Origin: Candidatus Accumulibacter vicinus
GTDB lineage: Bacteria; Pseudomonadota; Gammaproteobacteria; Burkholderiales; Rhodocyclaceae
Direction: 5' to 3'
NCBI GenBank assembly: GCA_002425405.1
Contig: DIME01000076.1
Span: forward strand, 1 to 34,488
Length of the DNA stretch: 34,488 nt
Of this stretch, positions 24,462 to 33,295 are shown piece by piece. A program made the position numbers and the translations under genes. The notes beneath the pieces are model-generated. The model was not told where the DNA came from. It was given only the letters and a program-made list of their open reading frames with translations, and made no database searches. Every line of letters starts with the position of its first letter. The first letter of the stretch is position 1.

Positions 24462-26798
24462 TCAGGTCGCAGGCGCCATCGTCAGGCGGGCCTGGTCTTC
24501 GAGGTCCTTTTTGCGCTGCGCTACCCGCCGCAGGTAGCTGGCCTGGTTCTTCGTACACACCAGCGTATAGGGGCGGCCGCGGCGGTCGGTCGCCAGATTC
24601 AGGTCACAGTCATGGTTGCGAATCGAGCTCTCGACATGGCTGCGGTGAACTTCAGCGGCCTTGAATGTCCAGACCTTGCGCACCGGGTCGGCAAGGAAAG
24701 CGGAGAGTTCGGCACAAGGGTTGCACTTGCAGGCGATCTGGCTGGGACGGGAGAAATCCGTCGGCGCTGCCAGCGGCTCGGCGATGCGCTGGTCGAGATG
24801 GTCGAGGCAGGCGGTGATGAGACGCCGGGTCGGCGGCCAGTCGCGCGCATCGCCGCCCTGTTCCGCCAGCCGCAGGGCGGCGGGAACGAGGATGGCATCG
24901 ATCGCGAAGGTGTCGGGCCACGCCAGCAGGTGGTCGACGGCGCGCTCGGCCAGCGCGAGTGCGCCGAGATGCCGCAGTGCGGTCAGCAGATCGACGACCA
25001 GCGCCGGGGTCACCGCGAACGGTCGTGACCAGGTCTCCGGTTGGCGTGGCAGCGCCGGGTCGCCCGGCAAGGCCGCGAGCAACGCCGTCGCCGCAGGTTC
25101 CAGCAGCATGTCACGGTGACCGGCCGTCGGAGCTGCCGAAAATTGCGCAGCGATCCGCTCGAGCAGTTCCGCGCAGGCGCTCGGCTGATTGGGCGCGTTC
25201 CTGGCGATGATGCGCTCGATCAGCTCGGCCGCCTGCGCGGGCGGCAGCAACGCAGCGGCATTGGCCAGAGCCTCGTTGTCGAGGCTGTCGTAATAGCCTT
25301 GGGCGGTCAATTTGGCCAACAACAAGGCGATGTTTTCGGTGTCCTGCAAGCGGTTCAAGGTGGCCAGCAGGGTGGCCGACCGGCCGGTGCTGCTGGTCGA
25401 TGGCCAACTCGGGATGAGCCAGTTGGCACTGTTGTCGATCACCAGGCGGGCGAGGCGGTGGGCCTGTTGCCACTCGATCGCCGCCGGATCATCGCCGCTC
25501 TCGGCCCAGCGCCGGGCCAGTCCTGCCAGGTAGGGCAGGAACACTGCGCTGCCTGCGGCGGCGATGACCCCGAGTTTCCCGGCCTGCGGCCACACGACGA
25601 GGGCGGCGCGGTGATAGGTGCGTTCGAAGCTCGCGCCGGCGTTCCCCGTGGCTTCGAAGAACTGTTGATCATCGGGCTCTTCGTCGTCGAGCGCATCGGG
25701 TGGGCAGAGTTCCTCTTCGCTGAACGGCAGGTCGGCGAGTTCCGGCCGGCTGCCGTCAGGCGTCTGCCATTCCGAGAGCGTCAGCGAGCGATCGTAGATC
25801 TCGCCGATCTCGAAGTCGTCGTCGTCGTCCGGTTCCGAATAACGGCCGCGCCGCGAGCCCGAATACGAGTATTCGGCGCTACCACTCTCTTCGATCGTCA
25901 GGCGGGCGAGATGGAGTTCGCAATTCGCTCGCCGGGCAGCAGCGACGAGCACCGTCGCAACGGCTGCGTCAGCGTTCTTCAGCGAGCCAAAGCCGATCTC
26001 CGCCGGGGTATAGGCATGTTCCAGGGGATAGATCAGCTTGTCGGGGCAGTCGCGGGGCGTATCGGTCATTGTCGCGGTGATTTCGCTGGCCCAGCGGCCG
26101 AGCAAGTCGGTCACCCGATCTTCCTCGGCGTCGTAAGCAGGTGGCTCGGGCGGCTTTCCCGGCCCCTGACGGATCAGGTTGTAGATCAGTACCAGGCGGT
26201 AGCCGGAGCTGATCGGCCGCACTTCGTGCCAGCAGTCGGCGTAGAAAGCGGCGAAAGCAATCTCCGAAGCGTCCTCGCACGCGAGGTCGAGGCAAACCTC
26301 GCGGTCCCGATGGCGAATGAGCAGCTCGCCGCCGGTGTGCAGCGACGGCAGGACGATGACCAGGGTGGCGAACATCCCCGGCGCCTTCTCCGTGTCGCGA
26401 TGTCTGACGAAAAAACTGCCGGCATCGTAGATCAGCATCTTGTACAGCTCAGCCGCGACGGGCTCCAGCACGCCGAGACCAGTGGCGCTGCGGGCAACGA
26501 TCGTGGCCAGGCTCTGCGCCCAGTGGCGGCCGCCGATGTGCACGCGATCGGCGCCAATCTGCCAGGTCCGCCGGACACGGGTGTCGATGAGGGTGTCGGT
26601 ACCGCGGCCGTAGGGCGCGTGCTCGGCAACGGCGACCAGTTGTTCGGCCTGCGCCGGCAGGAGCGGCAGCGCAACCGGCCCGACGCCCGTCACTTCGAGT
26701 TGCGGCGTGAAAATGTCGAGTCTGCCGGTGGCATGGAAATCGCCGGGGCGCAGGACGGACTGGAGGATGCTGGCCAGGGCCAGCGAGAGGTCTGACAT
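24462..26798 (-). CDS. Large 2-oxoglutarate/Fe(II) oxygenase with C-terminal Cys/His domain
   Basis: A 778-residue cytosolic protein (ATG 26798; GGAG 10 nt upstream). Residues about 115-210 form a prolyl-hydroxylase-like double-stranded beta-helix. The iron ligands are H133 and D135 (VRHRDTE) and H191 (DCWHEVRP), and the 2-oxoglutarate-binding Arg is R201 (GYRLVLIYN). The middle (about 210-680) is a long helical region with an acidic stretch rich in Asp near 350. The last 90 residues carry CKCNPC (C690, C692, C695), HRSH (718, 721) and HDC (729-731), a possible zinc site ending in a basic helix. The substrate is unknown; protein hydroxylation is the best guess. It is monocistronic, and gaps of about 150-170 nt on either side show nothing recognisable. 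Confidence 0.83.
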   Translation of the reverse strand: MSDLSLALASILQSVLRPGDFHATGRLDIFTPQLEVTGVGPVALPLLPAQAEQLVAVAEHAPYGRGTDTLIDTRVRRTWQIGADRVHIGGRHWAQSLATIVARSATGLGVLEPVAAELYKMLIYDAGSFFVRHRDTEKAPGMFATLVIVLPSLHTGGELLIRHRDREVCLDLACEDASEIAFAAFYADCWHEVRPISSGYRLVLIYNLIRQGPGKPPEPPAYDAEEDRVTDLLGRWASEITATMTDTPRDCPDKLIYPLEHAYTPAEIGFGSLKNADAAVATVLVAAARRANCELHLARLTIEESGSAEYSYSGSRRGRYSEPDDDDDFEIGEIYDRSLTLSEWQTPDGSRPELADLPFSEEELCPPDALDDEEPDDQQFFEATGNAGASFERTYHRAALVVWPQAGKLGVIAAAGSAVFLPYLAGLARRWAESGDDPAAIEWQQAHRLARLVIDNSANWLIPSWPSTSSTGRSATLLATLNRLQDTENIALLLAKLTAQGYYDSLDNEALANAAALLPPAQAAELIERIIARNAPNQPSACAELLERIAAQFSAAPTAGHRDMLLEPAATALLAALPGDPALPRQPETWSRPFAVTPALVVDLLTALRHLGALALAERAVDHLLAWPDTFAIDAILVPAALRLAEQGGDARDWPPTRRLITACLDHLDQRIAEPLAAPTDFSRPSQIACKCNPCAELSAFLADPVRKVWTFKAAEVHRSHVESSIRNHDCDLNLATDRRGRPYTLVCTKNQASYLRRVAQRKKDLEDQARLTMAPAT

Positions 26799-26968
26799 CG
26801 GATTCGGTCTCCGTTCGAGAGGGGTGGGTGAAGAAGGTGGATCGGGTGGCTTGCAGGAGACTCCCGGAGCCTGTGACCTGAGTGCGCAATGATAAGGCAG
26901 GCAGAAGTCTGAAATAACCTTGATGAACCGTCGCATGAGTTAACGACCACCGGGCACGGTCGAGGCAG

Positions 26969-27592
26969 TCAGCCTTGGCTGGTATCCCGGTTCTGCAGAC
27001 TCAGTCGAACGAGATCGGCGATGCTGTTGACGCGCAGCTTGGCCAGCAGTCTGGCCTTGTGTACCTCGACGGTGCGTGGACTGATGCCCAGTTCGCGCGC
27101 AATCTCCCGGTTGTGCCGGCCGGCCACCACCTGTTCCATGACTTCCGCTTCGCGTGGCGTCAGGGCCGCCAGCAGGCCGGCGGATTCGGCGTTCCGATCC
27201 CGATTGTTCCTTTGCGATCGCTGCCGCGCGAACGCCTCTTCGATGGCCCGCATCAGTCGGTCATGATCGATCGGCTTTTCCACGAAATCGACCGCCTGCG
27301 CGCGGAAGGCCCGCCGCGCCGAATCGACGTCGCCATGTCCGGTCATGACGATCACCGGCAGCCCACAGCCGCTCTCGAGAAGACGCTTCTGCAGCGTGAG
27401 GCCGTCCATTCCCGGCATGCGGATGTCGATCAGCAGGCAACCGTACCAATCGGGGCGGCGGGCCGCGAGGAAGCTCTCGGCGTCGGCAAACAGCGCGACC
27501 GTCAGGCCCTGCAGACCGAGCAGCAGGCCCAGCGCATCGCGTACCGACGGATCGTCCTCGACGATGAAGACCGTGTTTACCTCATGTGCCAT
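26969..27592 (-). CDS. FixJ/NarL-type response regulator (REC - LuxR HTH)
   Basis: A 207-residue transcription regulator. The receiver domain has acidic residues E12/D13/D14, phosphoacceptor D56 (LIDIRMPGMDG), T84 and K106 (VEKPID). A LuxR-type helix-turn-helix (about 143-200: LTPREAEVMEQVVAGRHNREIARELGIS and RTVEVHKARLLAKL) follows. All key residues are present, so it should be phosphorylation-responsive. The ATG at 27592 lies inside the kinase gene, overlapping it by 11 bases, so the pair is translationally coupled. The target genes are unknown; the divergent pst operon is the obvious candidate. Confidence 0.93.
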   Translation of the reverse strand: MAHEVNTVFIVEDDPSVRDALGLLLGLQGLTVALFADAESFLAARRPDWYGCLLIDIRMPGMDGLTLQKRLLESGCGLPVIVMTGHGDVDSARRAFRAQAVDFVEKPIDHDRLMRAIEEAFARQRSQRNNRDRNAESAGLLAALTPREAEVMEQVVAGRHNREIARELGISPRTVEVHKARLLAKLRVNSIADLVRLSLQNRDTSQG

Positions 27593-29165
27593 CGCCGGGA
27601 GACTCCTCGATCGGAAGAACCACTTTGAACACGCCGTGATCGGCCACCTCGGCCCACAGACTGCCGCCGTGTGCCTCGATGATGGCCCGGCTGATGGCGA
27701 GGCCCAATCCCATGCCGCTTGCCTTCGACGTATGAAACGCTTCGAACAGATGTTCCACCATTTCCTCCGCGACACCTGGACCGCTGTCTTCGACCGTGAT
27801 GCAGACACGTCCAGGGTTTTCCAGATGTGTCGAAACGCGCACCTGACGCTCTGCCTCGGGTCGTTCGGCAGCCGCCTCGAAGGCGTTGGCGAGCAGATTG
27901 CGCAAAACCACTTCGAGCTGCAGCCGATCCGCCCACAGCGCGCACGCCGGCGCCGGATGCAGCACCAACGCGATGCCCTGTTGCTGGGCCTGCGCGGACA
28001 AACGCGATGCCGCCGAGGAGAGGAGCTCACGCAGCCAGATCCGTTCGAGGCGGGTCGTTCCTGTGCGAAAGAAATCGCGCAGGCGACTGACCACGTCGGC
28101 TGCACGCTGGGATTCCGCCTCCAGGCGCCCGATCACATCGCGCAGCCGCTCGCCGGTTTCCCCGGCAGCGAGCAAATGCTGACCCGCCTTGGCGTACATC
28201 AGCAGCGCGGTCAGTGGCTGATGAAGTTCGTGCGACAGGGCGCCGGCCATCTCGCCGGCAGCGGCGAGGCGCAGCGTCTGCTGCAGCTCGGCACCGAGCC
28301 GCTGTTTCTCATCGACCACCACGCCGATGAAGAATCCCGACAGGGCGAGCACCATCACCAGCACTTCCAGCTCGAGCAGATTGACAGCAGAAAGATCGAG
28401 CAAGCGTGCCGCCGCGATGACGCCGACCTGCGTCAGTCCAACGGTGAGCACGGCTCCGGCCAGGCCTTGCCTGGCGGCGGCCCAGGCGATGGGCAGGAAC
28501 AGCACGGAGAAGTATTTGAACTCCGTCACCTCACCAGTAAAGTAGGTGAACGCAAGAACGCTGCCGGTGGCCACCAGGCTCAACGACTCCTGGCCAAGCA
28601 ACAGCGGGCGCAGTCGGGCGCGACCGCGCGTCTCCATCAGCATGGCCAACAGTGGCATGAACACCAGAACGCTGCCGAGCTGGCCGAGCCAGTGATGTAC
28701 CAGGGACTCGGCGGCTGCCTCGGGCGGCAGAAAGCGGGTCAGCGTCAAGCCGGCAATGAAGGCCAGGCTATTAAGCAGGGTACCGATGACGACGATGCTG
28801 ACCCAGGTGATCAGGCGGCGCCGATCGACAAACATGCCCTTGTGGTTGAGGCGGCGGCGCATGACTTCTGCAATCGCCCAATCGCCCGCCACCAGCTGCA
28901 TCGCCATGCCGGCGCCCAGCTGCCAGGGCAGCGACAGTTCACGCAGCCAGCCATCGGCCGGCAGGATCGCCAGCGCCAGCGGTGGCGCGGCCCTCCCACC
29001 ATAGCGCACGAGACACAGCAGGCCGAGCGCCGGCGCCGGACTCCAGGGCGTGATGGCAAGGCCGTGCAGTGGATGGTTCTGGCTTGTCCAGTCGAGCGCG
29101 AGATAGCCCAGAAAGATCAGCAGGGCAGCGCGCCAACCGAGAGGCCGGATCGCCGACTTTGGCAT
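27582..29165 (-). CDS. Sensor histidine kinase with MASE1-type membrane sensor
   Basis: A 527-residue inner-membrane kinase. Residues about 10-285 contain roughly eight hydrophobic segments in a MASE1-like arrangement with no large periplasmic domain. The H-box is GALSHELHQPL (phosphoacceptor H312), the N-box NLLANAFEA (N427), then DSGPGV, and the G2 box GMGLGLAISR. The kinase core resembles FixL-class enzymes, matching the FixJ-type partner encoded by the overlapping gene. The signal is unknown. No strong ribosome site precedes the ATG at 29165. The gene diverges from pstS across 264 bases. Confidence 0.91.
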   Translation of the reverse strand: MPKSAIRPLGWRAALLIFLGYLALDWTSQNHPLHGLAITPWSPAPALGLLCLVRYGGRAAPPLALAILPADGWLRELSLPWQLGAGMAMQLVAGDWAIAEVMRRRLNHKGMFVDRRRLITWVSIVVIGTLLNSLAFIAGLTLTRFLPPEAAAESLVHHWLGQLGSVLVFMPLLAMLMETRGRARLRPLLLGQESLSLVATGSVLAFTYFTGEVTEFKYFSVLFLPIAWAAARQGLAGAVLTVGLTQVGVIAAARLLDLSAVNLLELEVLVMVLALSGFFIGVVVDEKQRLGAELQQTLRLAAAGEMAGALSHELHQPLTALLMYAKAGQHLLAAGETGERLRDVIGRLEAESQRAADVVSRLRDFFRTGTTRLERIWLRELLSSAASRLSAQAQQQGIALVLHPAPACALWADRLQLEVVLRNLLANAFEAAAERPEAERQVRVSTHLENPGRVCITVEDSGPGVAEEMVEHLFEAFHTSKASGMGLGLAISRAIIEAHGGSLWAEVADHGVFKVVLPIEESPGDGT

Positions 29166-29235
29166 GAGTGGACGTTGCGAGTTGATCGAGCCGCCATTAT
29201 GCCCGTGCCCGGCGTTTCCGGCATAGCTTGATTGC

Positions 29236-29252
29236 GTAAGCGTTTCCCTTAC
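29236..29252. promoter_or_regulatory. Inverted repeat GTAAG-N7-CTTAC between kinase gene and pstS
   Basis: Five-base arms with a 7-nt spacer, 71 bases upstream of the kinase ATG and about 120 bases upstream of the predicted pstS start site. TCCCTTA in its right part recurs once as ATCCCTTA near 29318-29325. It may be a binding site for the FixJ-type regulator; this is inference. Confidence 0.35.
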
Positions 29253-29339
29253 TACCGCCCAGAATGCGCTCCCTTGGGCGCCTCGACGGGCTTCTCGAGG
29301 TGTTCGCCGCTAGCGGTATCCCTTAGGTTTGCGCCCCAA

Positions 29340-29368
29340 TTTACAGGGTCGCAGGAGCACCTTACGAT
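29340..29368 (+). promoter_or_regulatory. pstS operon promoter
   Basis: TTTACA (29340-29345), a 17-nt spacer and TACGAT (29363-29368). The predicted leader is about 55 nt. A single CTGTCA half-site lies at 29377-29382, downstream of the predicted start, but no tandem Pho box covers the -35 position. Confidence 0.55.
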
Positions 29369-29429
29369 AGGTCTTCCTGTCAGCAGCAGGTGAATCTTTT
29401 CCAACCTGAAATCACTCGGAGAATCTCAG

Positions 29430-30305
29430 ATGACCCATCGCTCGATGTTACGCAATCTGGCTGTCCTTTCCATCGGCGCGATGGCCGCCGCCGGCGCGTC
29501 CGCCAGAACCGAGATCCAGAACAAGGGCTCGGACACCCTCGTCAATGCGGCCCAGTCGCTGGCCGAACAGTACGGCAAGGTCAACCCCAATGTGGCGGTG
29601 GCGGTTTCCGGCGGCGGTTCGGGCACCGGCATTGCGGCGATGATCAACGGTACCGTCGATATCGCCAACTCCAGCCGCAAGATGTCGGAGAAGGAGATCA
29701 AGGAGGCACAGGCGAAGGGCCGGCAACCGGTCGAGCACATCATCGGCTATGACGCGCTCGCCATTTTCGTCAACAAGAAATTCCCGGCAGACTCGATCAC
29801 GGTGACCGACCTGGCGAAGATCTACGGACGCGACGGTGGTGCCAGCAAGTGGAGCGATCTGGGCATCACGATTCCGGGGTGCAAGGGCGAGATCGTCGTC
29901 GTCAGCCGGCAGAACAACTCCGGTACCTACGCCTATTTCAAGGAAGCCGTGCTCGGTGAAAAGGGCAAGTTCCGTCAGGGCACACTCGACATGCACGGTT
30001 CCAAGGACGTTGCCGACCTCGTCGAGAAGACGCCGTGTGCGATCGGCTACAGCGGCCTGGCGTACGTCACCGACCACATGAAGGCGCTGTGCGTCGCTCC
30101 GGCAGCCGGCAAACCCTGTGTCAAGCCGACCGAGCAGACCGCTTTCGACGGCACCTATCCGATCTCCCGGCCGCTGTTCATGTACACCAACGGCGAGCCG
30201 ACCGGCGAGGTGAAGAAATACATGGACTGGATCAAGAGCAACACCGGCCAGTGCATCATCGAGAAGGAAGGCTACGCGCCGGTCAAGAAAGTCACCTGCA
30301 AATAA
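29430..30305 (+). CDS. pstS: Phosphate ABC transporter periplasmic binding protein
   Basis: A 291-residue phosphate-binding protein. A signal peptide of about 25 residues (ends ...AGASA) precedes a mature domain with NKGSDT (30-36) and SGGGSGTGIAA (60-70), loops typical of phosphate ligation in the PstS family. NNSGTYAYF and the IGYSGLAYV block follow. It is slightly shorter than E. coli PstS (about 321 mature residues), like many PstS variants. GGAGAA lies 6-7 nt before the ATG. It is the first gene of the pst operon; a strong hairpin separates it from the PhoU-fusion gene. Confidence 0.93.
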   Translation: MTHRSMLRNLAVLSIGAMAAAGASARTEIQNKGSDTLVNAAQSLAEQYGKVNPNVAVAVSGGGSGTGIAAMINGTVDIANSSRKMSEKEIKEAQAKGRQPVEHIIGYDALAIFVNKKFPADSITVTDLAKIYGRDGGASKWSDLGITIPGCKGEIVVVSRQNNSGTYAYFKEAVLGEKGKFRQGTLDMHGSKDVADLVEKTPCAIGYSGLAYVTDHMKALCVAPAAGKPCVKPTEQTAFDGTYPISRPLFMYTNGEPTGEVKKYMDWIKSNTGQCIIEKEGYAPVKKVTCK

Positions 30306-30314
30306 GTCGTTTGC

Positions 30315-30347
30315 GGCGGGGCGCCGGCACGCCACCGGCACCCCGCC
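30315..30347 (+). other. Stable hairpin between pstS and the PhoU-fusion gene
   Basis: Thirteen paired positions with one C-A mismatch: GGCGGGGCGCCGG against CCGGCACCCCGCC, 7-nt loop. No T run follows, so it is more likely a 3'-end stabiliser or partial attenuator of pstS mRNA than a terminator. Confidence 0.6.
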
Positions 30348-30384
30348 CAAGCCCGTGTTCCTGCGCCTGAGGAAGAAGCCAGCG

Positions 30385-31449
30385 ATGAGTCATTACGAAG
30401 AACGTCTCGAAAGAGATCTGTCCCAGATCAAGCAACAGGTCGGCCTGCTCGCCGGACTCGTCGAGAAGGCCCTCGACGATGCCGTGCACGCGCTGTTGGC
30501 CGACGACGACCGGCTTGCCTACGCCACGGTTCTCGCCGACAACCGGATCAACGCCGTCAGCAACGAGCTGGATCGCATGCGCATGGCCTTCATCAGCGTG
30601 CACCTGCCGACCGGAAGTCACCTGCGCCTGATGGGGGCCGTCGTCCATGCCAATGTCGCGCTCGAGCGCATCGGCGACTATGCGGTGACGATCTGCCGCG
30701 AGGCGGTTCAGGTCCCTCGCCCGCCGCAGGGGCTACTCCAGCGTGAGATCGAGCTGATGGCCGGCGAATCGCGGCAGATGCTGAAGCAGGCCGTCGACGC
30801 CTTCCTCGAAGGCAACGCCGACAAGGCAAAGGCGACGATGGTCATCGCCGATCAGGTCGAGCGGACCTTTGACATGGCCTTCGACGACCTGATCGGTGCC
30901 GGCGGTCAATCGAGCGTCAAGGAACTGTTCGCTTTCCTGTCGGTTTTCAACGCGCTCGAACGGGTTTCCGATCAGGCCAAGAACATCTGTGAAGATACGG
31001 TCTTCGCGGTCACCGGCCAGGGCAAGGGGCCGAAGTTCTTCCGTATCCTCTTTGTCGACGAGGACAACAGCCTTCTCGGCCCGATCGCCGAGGCGATTGC
31101 GCGCAAGAACTTCCCGGAGGTTGGCGAGTATCACAGTCGCGGCCGGACGGCCGGTGTCACCGATTCCCAGTCGATTGCCTTGCTGCAGGAACTGGGCATC
31201 GACCTCGGCAACCACCGGCCGCAAGCGATCCCAGCGCACCATCAGGAGTTCGCTGCCTTCCAGATCATCGTCAGCCTGCAGGGGCCGGTCAAGTCGTACG
31301 TCGAGCAGATGCCTTTCCATACCGTGGCACTCGAGTGGGAAGTCACCCGACCCGGTAGCGTGCCGCCTGATCTTCGCATCCTCAGTCGGGAGATCGCCCT
31401 GCAGGTCAGCAATCTGATGACGGTTCTGCGTGGCCAGGAGGCCCACTGA
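30385..31449 (+). CDS. phoU: PhoU fused to a degenerate low-molecular-weight phosphatase-like domain
   Basis: A protein of 354 residues. Residues about 1-212 are a PhoU helical repeat with both metal-cluster motifs ExxxD: ALERIGDYA (E94-D98) and ALERVSDQA (E192-D196). Residues about 218-350 resemble an LMW-PTP/ArsC domain. The strand and P-loop area reads ILFVDEDNSLLGPIAEAI (221-238) where active enzymes read LFVCxxNxCRSPxAEA. The nucleophilic Cys is D225 and the Arg is lost, while the Asn (N228) and PxAEA remain. ELGIDLGNHRPQ and LEWEVTRPG follow in the expected order. Catalysis is therefore unlikely; a sensing or docking role is inferred. The ATG at 30385 has GAGGAAG upstream. The pstC start follows its stop by 1 nt. 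Confidence 0.85.
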   Translation: MSHYEERLERDLSQIKQQVGLLAGLVEKALDDAVHALLADDDRLAYATVLADNRINAVSNELDRMRMAFISVHLPTGSHLRLMGAVVHANVALERIGDYAVTICREAVQVPRPPQGLLQREIELMAGESRQMLKQAVDAFLEGNADKAKATMVIADQVERTFDMAFDDLIGAGGQSSVKELFAFLSVFNALERVSDQAKNICEDTVFAVTGQGKGPKFFRILFVDEDNSLLGPIAEAIARKNFPEVGEYHSRGRTAGVTDSQSIALLQELGIDLGNHRPQAIPAHHQEFAAFQIIVSLQGPVKSYVEQMPFHTVALEWEVTRPGSVPPDLRILSREIALQVSNLMTVLRGQEAH

Positions 31450-31450
31450 G

Positions 31451-32401
31451 ATGAGCACCACGACCCAGGCGCTGCGCAACCGCGCTACCGACGCCCGCAC
31501 GGCCGAGGATTTCGACCGCCGTGACCCCGACTGGTACGTCGACAAGCTGCTTGCCGGCATCGTCTTCGTCTGCGGCATCTCGGCCATCCTCTTCGTGCTC
31601 GGCATCTTCTTCTTCGTCACCAAGGAAGGAATCGGCTTCGTTTTCGAGAAGATGGACTTCCGCGAGTTCTTCCTCACCCCCTACTGGTCGCCGAGCGACG
31701 CCGAGGATCCGGAGTACGGCATCCTCGCGCTGATGGCCGGCACGGCCAGCGTCACCGGGCTGGCGATGCTGGTCGCGGTGCCGTTCTCGCTCGGTGCCGC
31801 CATCTTCATCGCCGAGTTCGCCAGCGGCAAGACGCGCGAAGCACTCAAGGTGCTGGTCGAACTGCTGGCAGCAATCCCTTCGGTGGTCTGGGGCTTCATC
31901 GGCCTGGTGATCATGAATCCGCTGCTCATCAAGTGGTTCGACATTCCGGTCGGCCTCTGCGTGCTCAACGCCGGCATCATCCTCGGCCTGATGGCGGCGC
32001 CGATCATGACCTCGATCGCCGAGGATGCCCTGAAGGCCGTTCCCGACCGCTATCGCGAGGCCGCCGAAGCGATGGGCGCGACCCGCTGGCAGGTGATCTA
32101 CAAGGTGGTGCTGCCGGCGGCGAAGAACGGCCTGCTCGGCGGCGTGCTGCTCGGGGTCGGCCGTGGCTTCGGGGAAACGATGGCGGTGCTGATGGCCACC
32201 GGCCATGCGGTGAACATCCCGAACAGCATCTTCGACTCGGTGCGCGCGCTCACCGCGACCATTGCCGCCGAACTCGGCGAGGCGGTCGTCGGCGGCGAGC
32301 ACTACCAGGTGCTGTTTACCATCGGCATCTTCCTCTTCCTCGTGACCTTCATCATCAATCTGAGCGCCGATCTGATCGTGCGCGGAATTCGCAAGGGGTA
32401 A
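31451..32401 (+). CDS. pstC: Phosphate ABC transporter permease PstC
   Basis: A 316-residue inner-membrane permease with about six membrane segments after a 35-residue cytosolic N-terminus. A first hydrophobic segment starts near residue 38. The ABC contact EAA loop is EAAEAMGATRWQVIYKVVLP. GRGFGETMAVLMATG is the PstC-typical block. The ATG at 31451 has AGGAGG 9 nt upstream, inside the PhoU-fusion gene, and starts 1 nt after its stop. It forms the membrane channel with PstA. Confidence 0.94.
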   Translation: MSTTTQALRNRATDARTAEDFDRRDPDWYVDKLLAGIVFVCGISAILFVLGIFFFVTKEGIGFVFEKMDFREFFLTPYWSPSDAEDPEYGILALMAGTASVTGLAMLVAVPFSLGAAIFIAEFASGKTREALKVLVELLAAIPSVVWGFIGLVIMNPLLIKWFDIPVGLCVLNAGIILGLMAAPIMTSIAEDALKAVPDRYREAAEAMGATRWQVIYKVVLPAAKNGLLGGVLLGVGRGFGETMAVLMATGHAVNIPNSIFDSVRALTATIAAELGEAVVGGEHYQVLFTIGIFLFLVTFIINLSADLIVRGIRKG

Positions 32402-32404
32402 GCC

Positions 32405-33295
32405 ATGGCCACCGCCAATCCAACGATGTTTCAGGCCAGCGACCTGAACCAGCACAACCAGCGTGTGCAGCAACGCTACCGGCTGCTCTTCGGGCTGATG
32501 ACCCTGCTCCTGATCACGCCCGTGCTGCTGATCCTCGGCACCCTGGTGGTGAAGGGCGGCGCAGCGATTTCCTGGGAGTTCCTGCTGACTGCGCCGACCA
32601 ATGGCATGCGCACTGGCGGCGTCTTTCCGGCGCTGCTCGGGACCATCTGGCTGGTGACGGTCGCGCTGCTCCTGTCGGTGCCGATCGGCATCTTCGCCGC
32701 GATCTACCTCAGCGAGTACGCCGGTGACAACTGGTTCACGCGAACGATCAACCTGGCGATCATCAATCTTGCCGGCGTTCCGTCGATCGTCCATGCCCTG
32801 TTTGGGCTTGGCGCTTTCGTCCTCTTCTTCAAGTTCGGCACCAGCATCCTTGCCGCCAGCCTGACGCTGGCGGTGATGACCATGCCGGTGGTCATCGTCG
32901 CCACGCGCGAGTCGCTGCAGGCGGTGCCGCAGGCCTTCCGCGAGGCCTGCTGGAACATGGGGGCGACGCGCTGGCAGACGATCCGCCGCGTGGTTCTGCC
33001 GAACTCGATCACCGGCATCCTCACCGGGGTCATTCTCGAGGTCTCGCGAACGGCCGGCGAAACGGCGCCGATCATGTTCACCGGCGCCGTCTTCTTTACG
33101 CCGTTCCTGCCGCAAAGCGTTTTCGATCAGACGATGGCCCTGTCCCTGCATCTGTTCGTCGCGGCGACGCAGGTGCCGGAGATCGCCGAACAGGTTCCCT
33201 TCGGCATCGCGTTGGTGCTGATCGCCCTGGTCCTGACGATGAACAGCCTGTCGATCGCTTTCCGCATGTGGCTGAGGGGGAAAAAGAAATGGTGA
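32405..33295 (+). CDS. pstA: Phosphate ABC transporter permease PstA
   Basis: A 296-residue partner permease with six predicted membrane segments. Typical features are GGVFPALLGTIWLVTVALLLSVPIGIFAAIYLSEY, the EAA loop EACWNMGATRWQTIRRVVLP, and the RTAGETAPIMFTGA block. AAGGGG lies 6 nt before the ATG, which follows the pstC stop by 3 nt. Its last seven bases overlap the start of the next gene, so translational coupling is likely. Confidence 0.94.
   Translation: MATANPTMFQASDLNQHNQRVQQRYRLLFGLMTLLLITPVLLILGTLVVKGGAAISWEFLLTAPTNGMRTGGVFPALLGTIWLVTVALLLSVPIGIFAAIYLSEYAGDNWFTRTINLAIINLAGVPSIVHALFGLGAFVLFFKFGTSILAASLTLAVMTMPVVIVATRESLQAVPQAFREACWNMGATRWQTIRRVVLPNSITGILTGVILEVSRTAGETAPIMFTGAVFFTPFLPQSVFDQTMALSLHLFVAATQVPEIAEQVPFGIALVLIALVLTMNSLSIAFRMWLRGKKKW

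Noticed and set aside
29377..29400. Pho box at CTGTCA before pstS
   Set aside because: Only one half-site is convincing, and it lies downstream of the predicted transcription start rather than at the -35 position.
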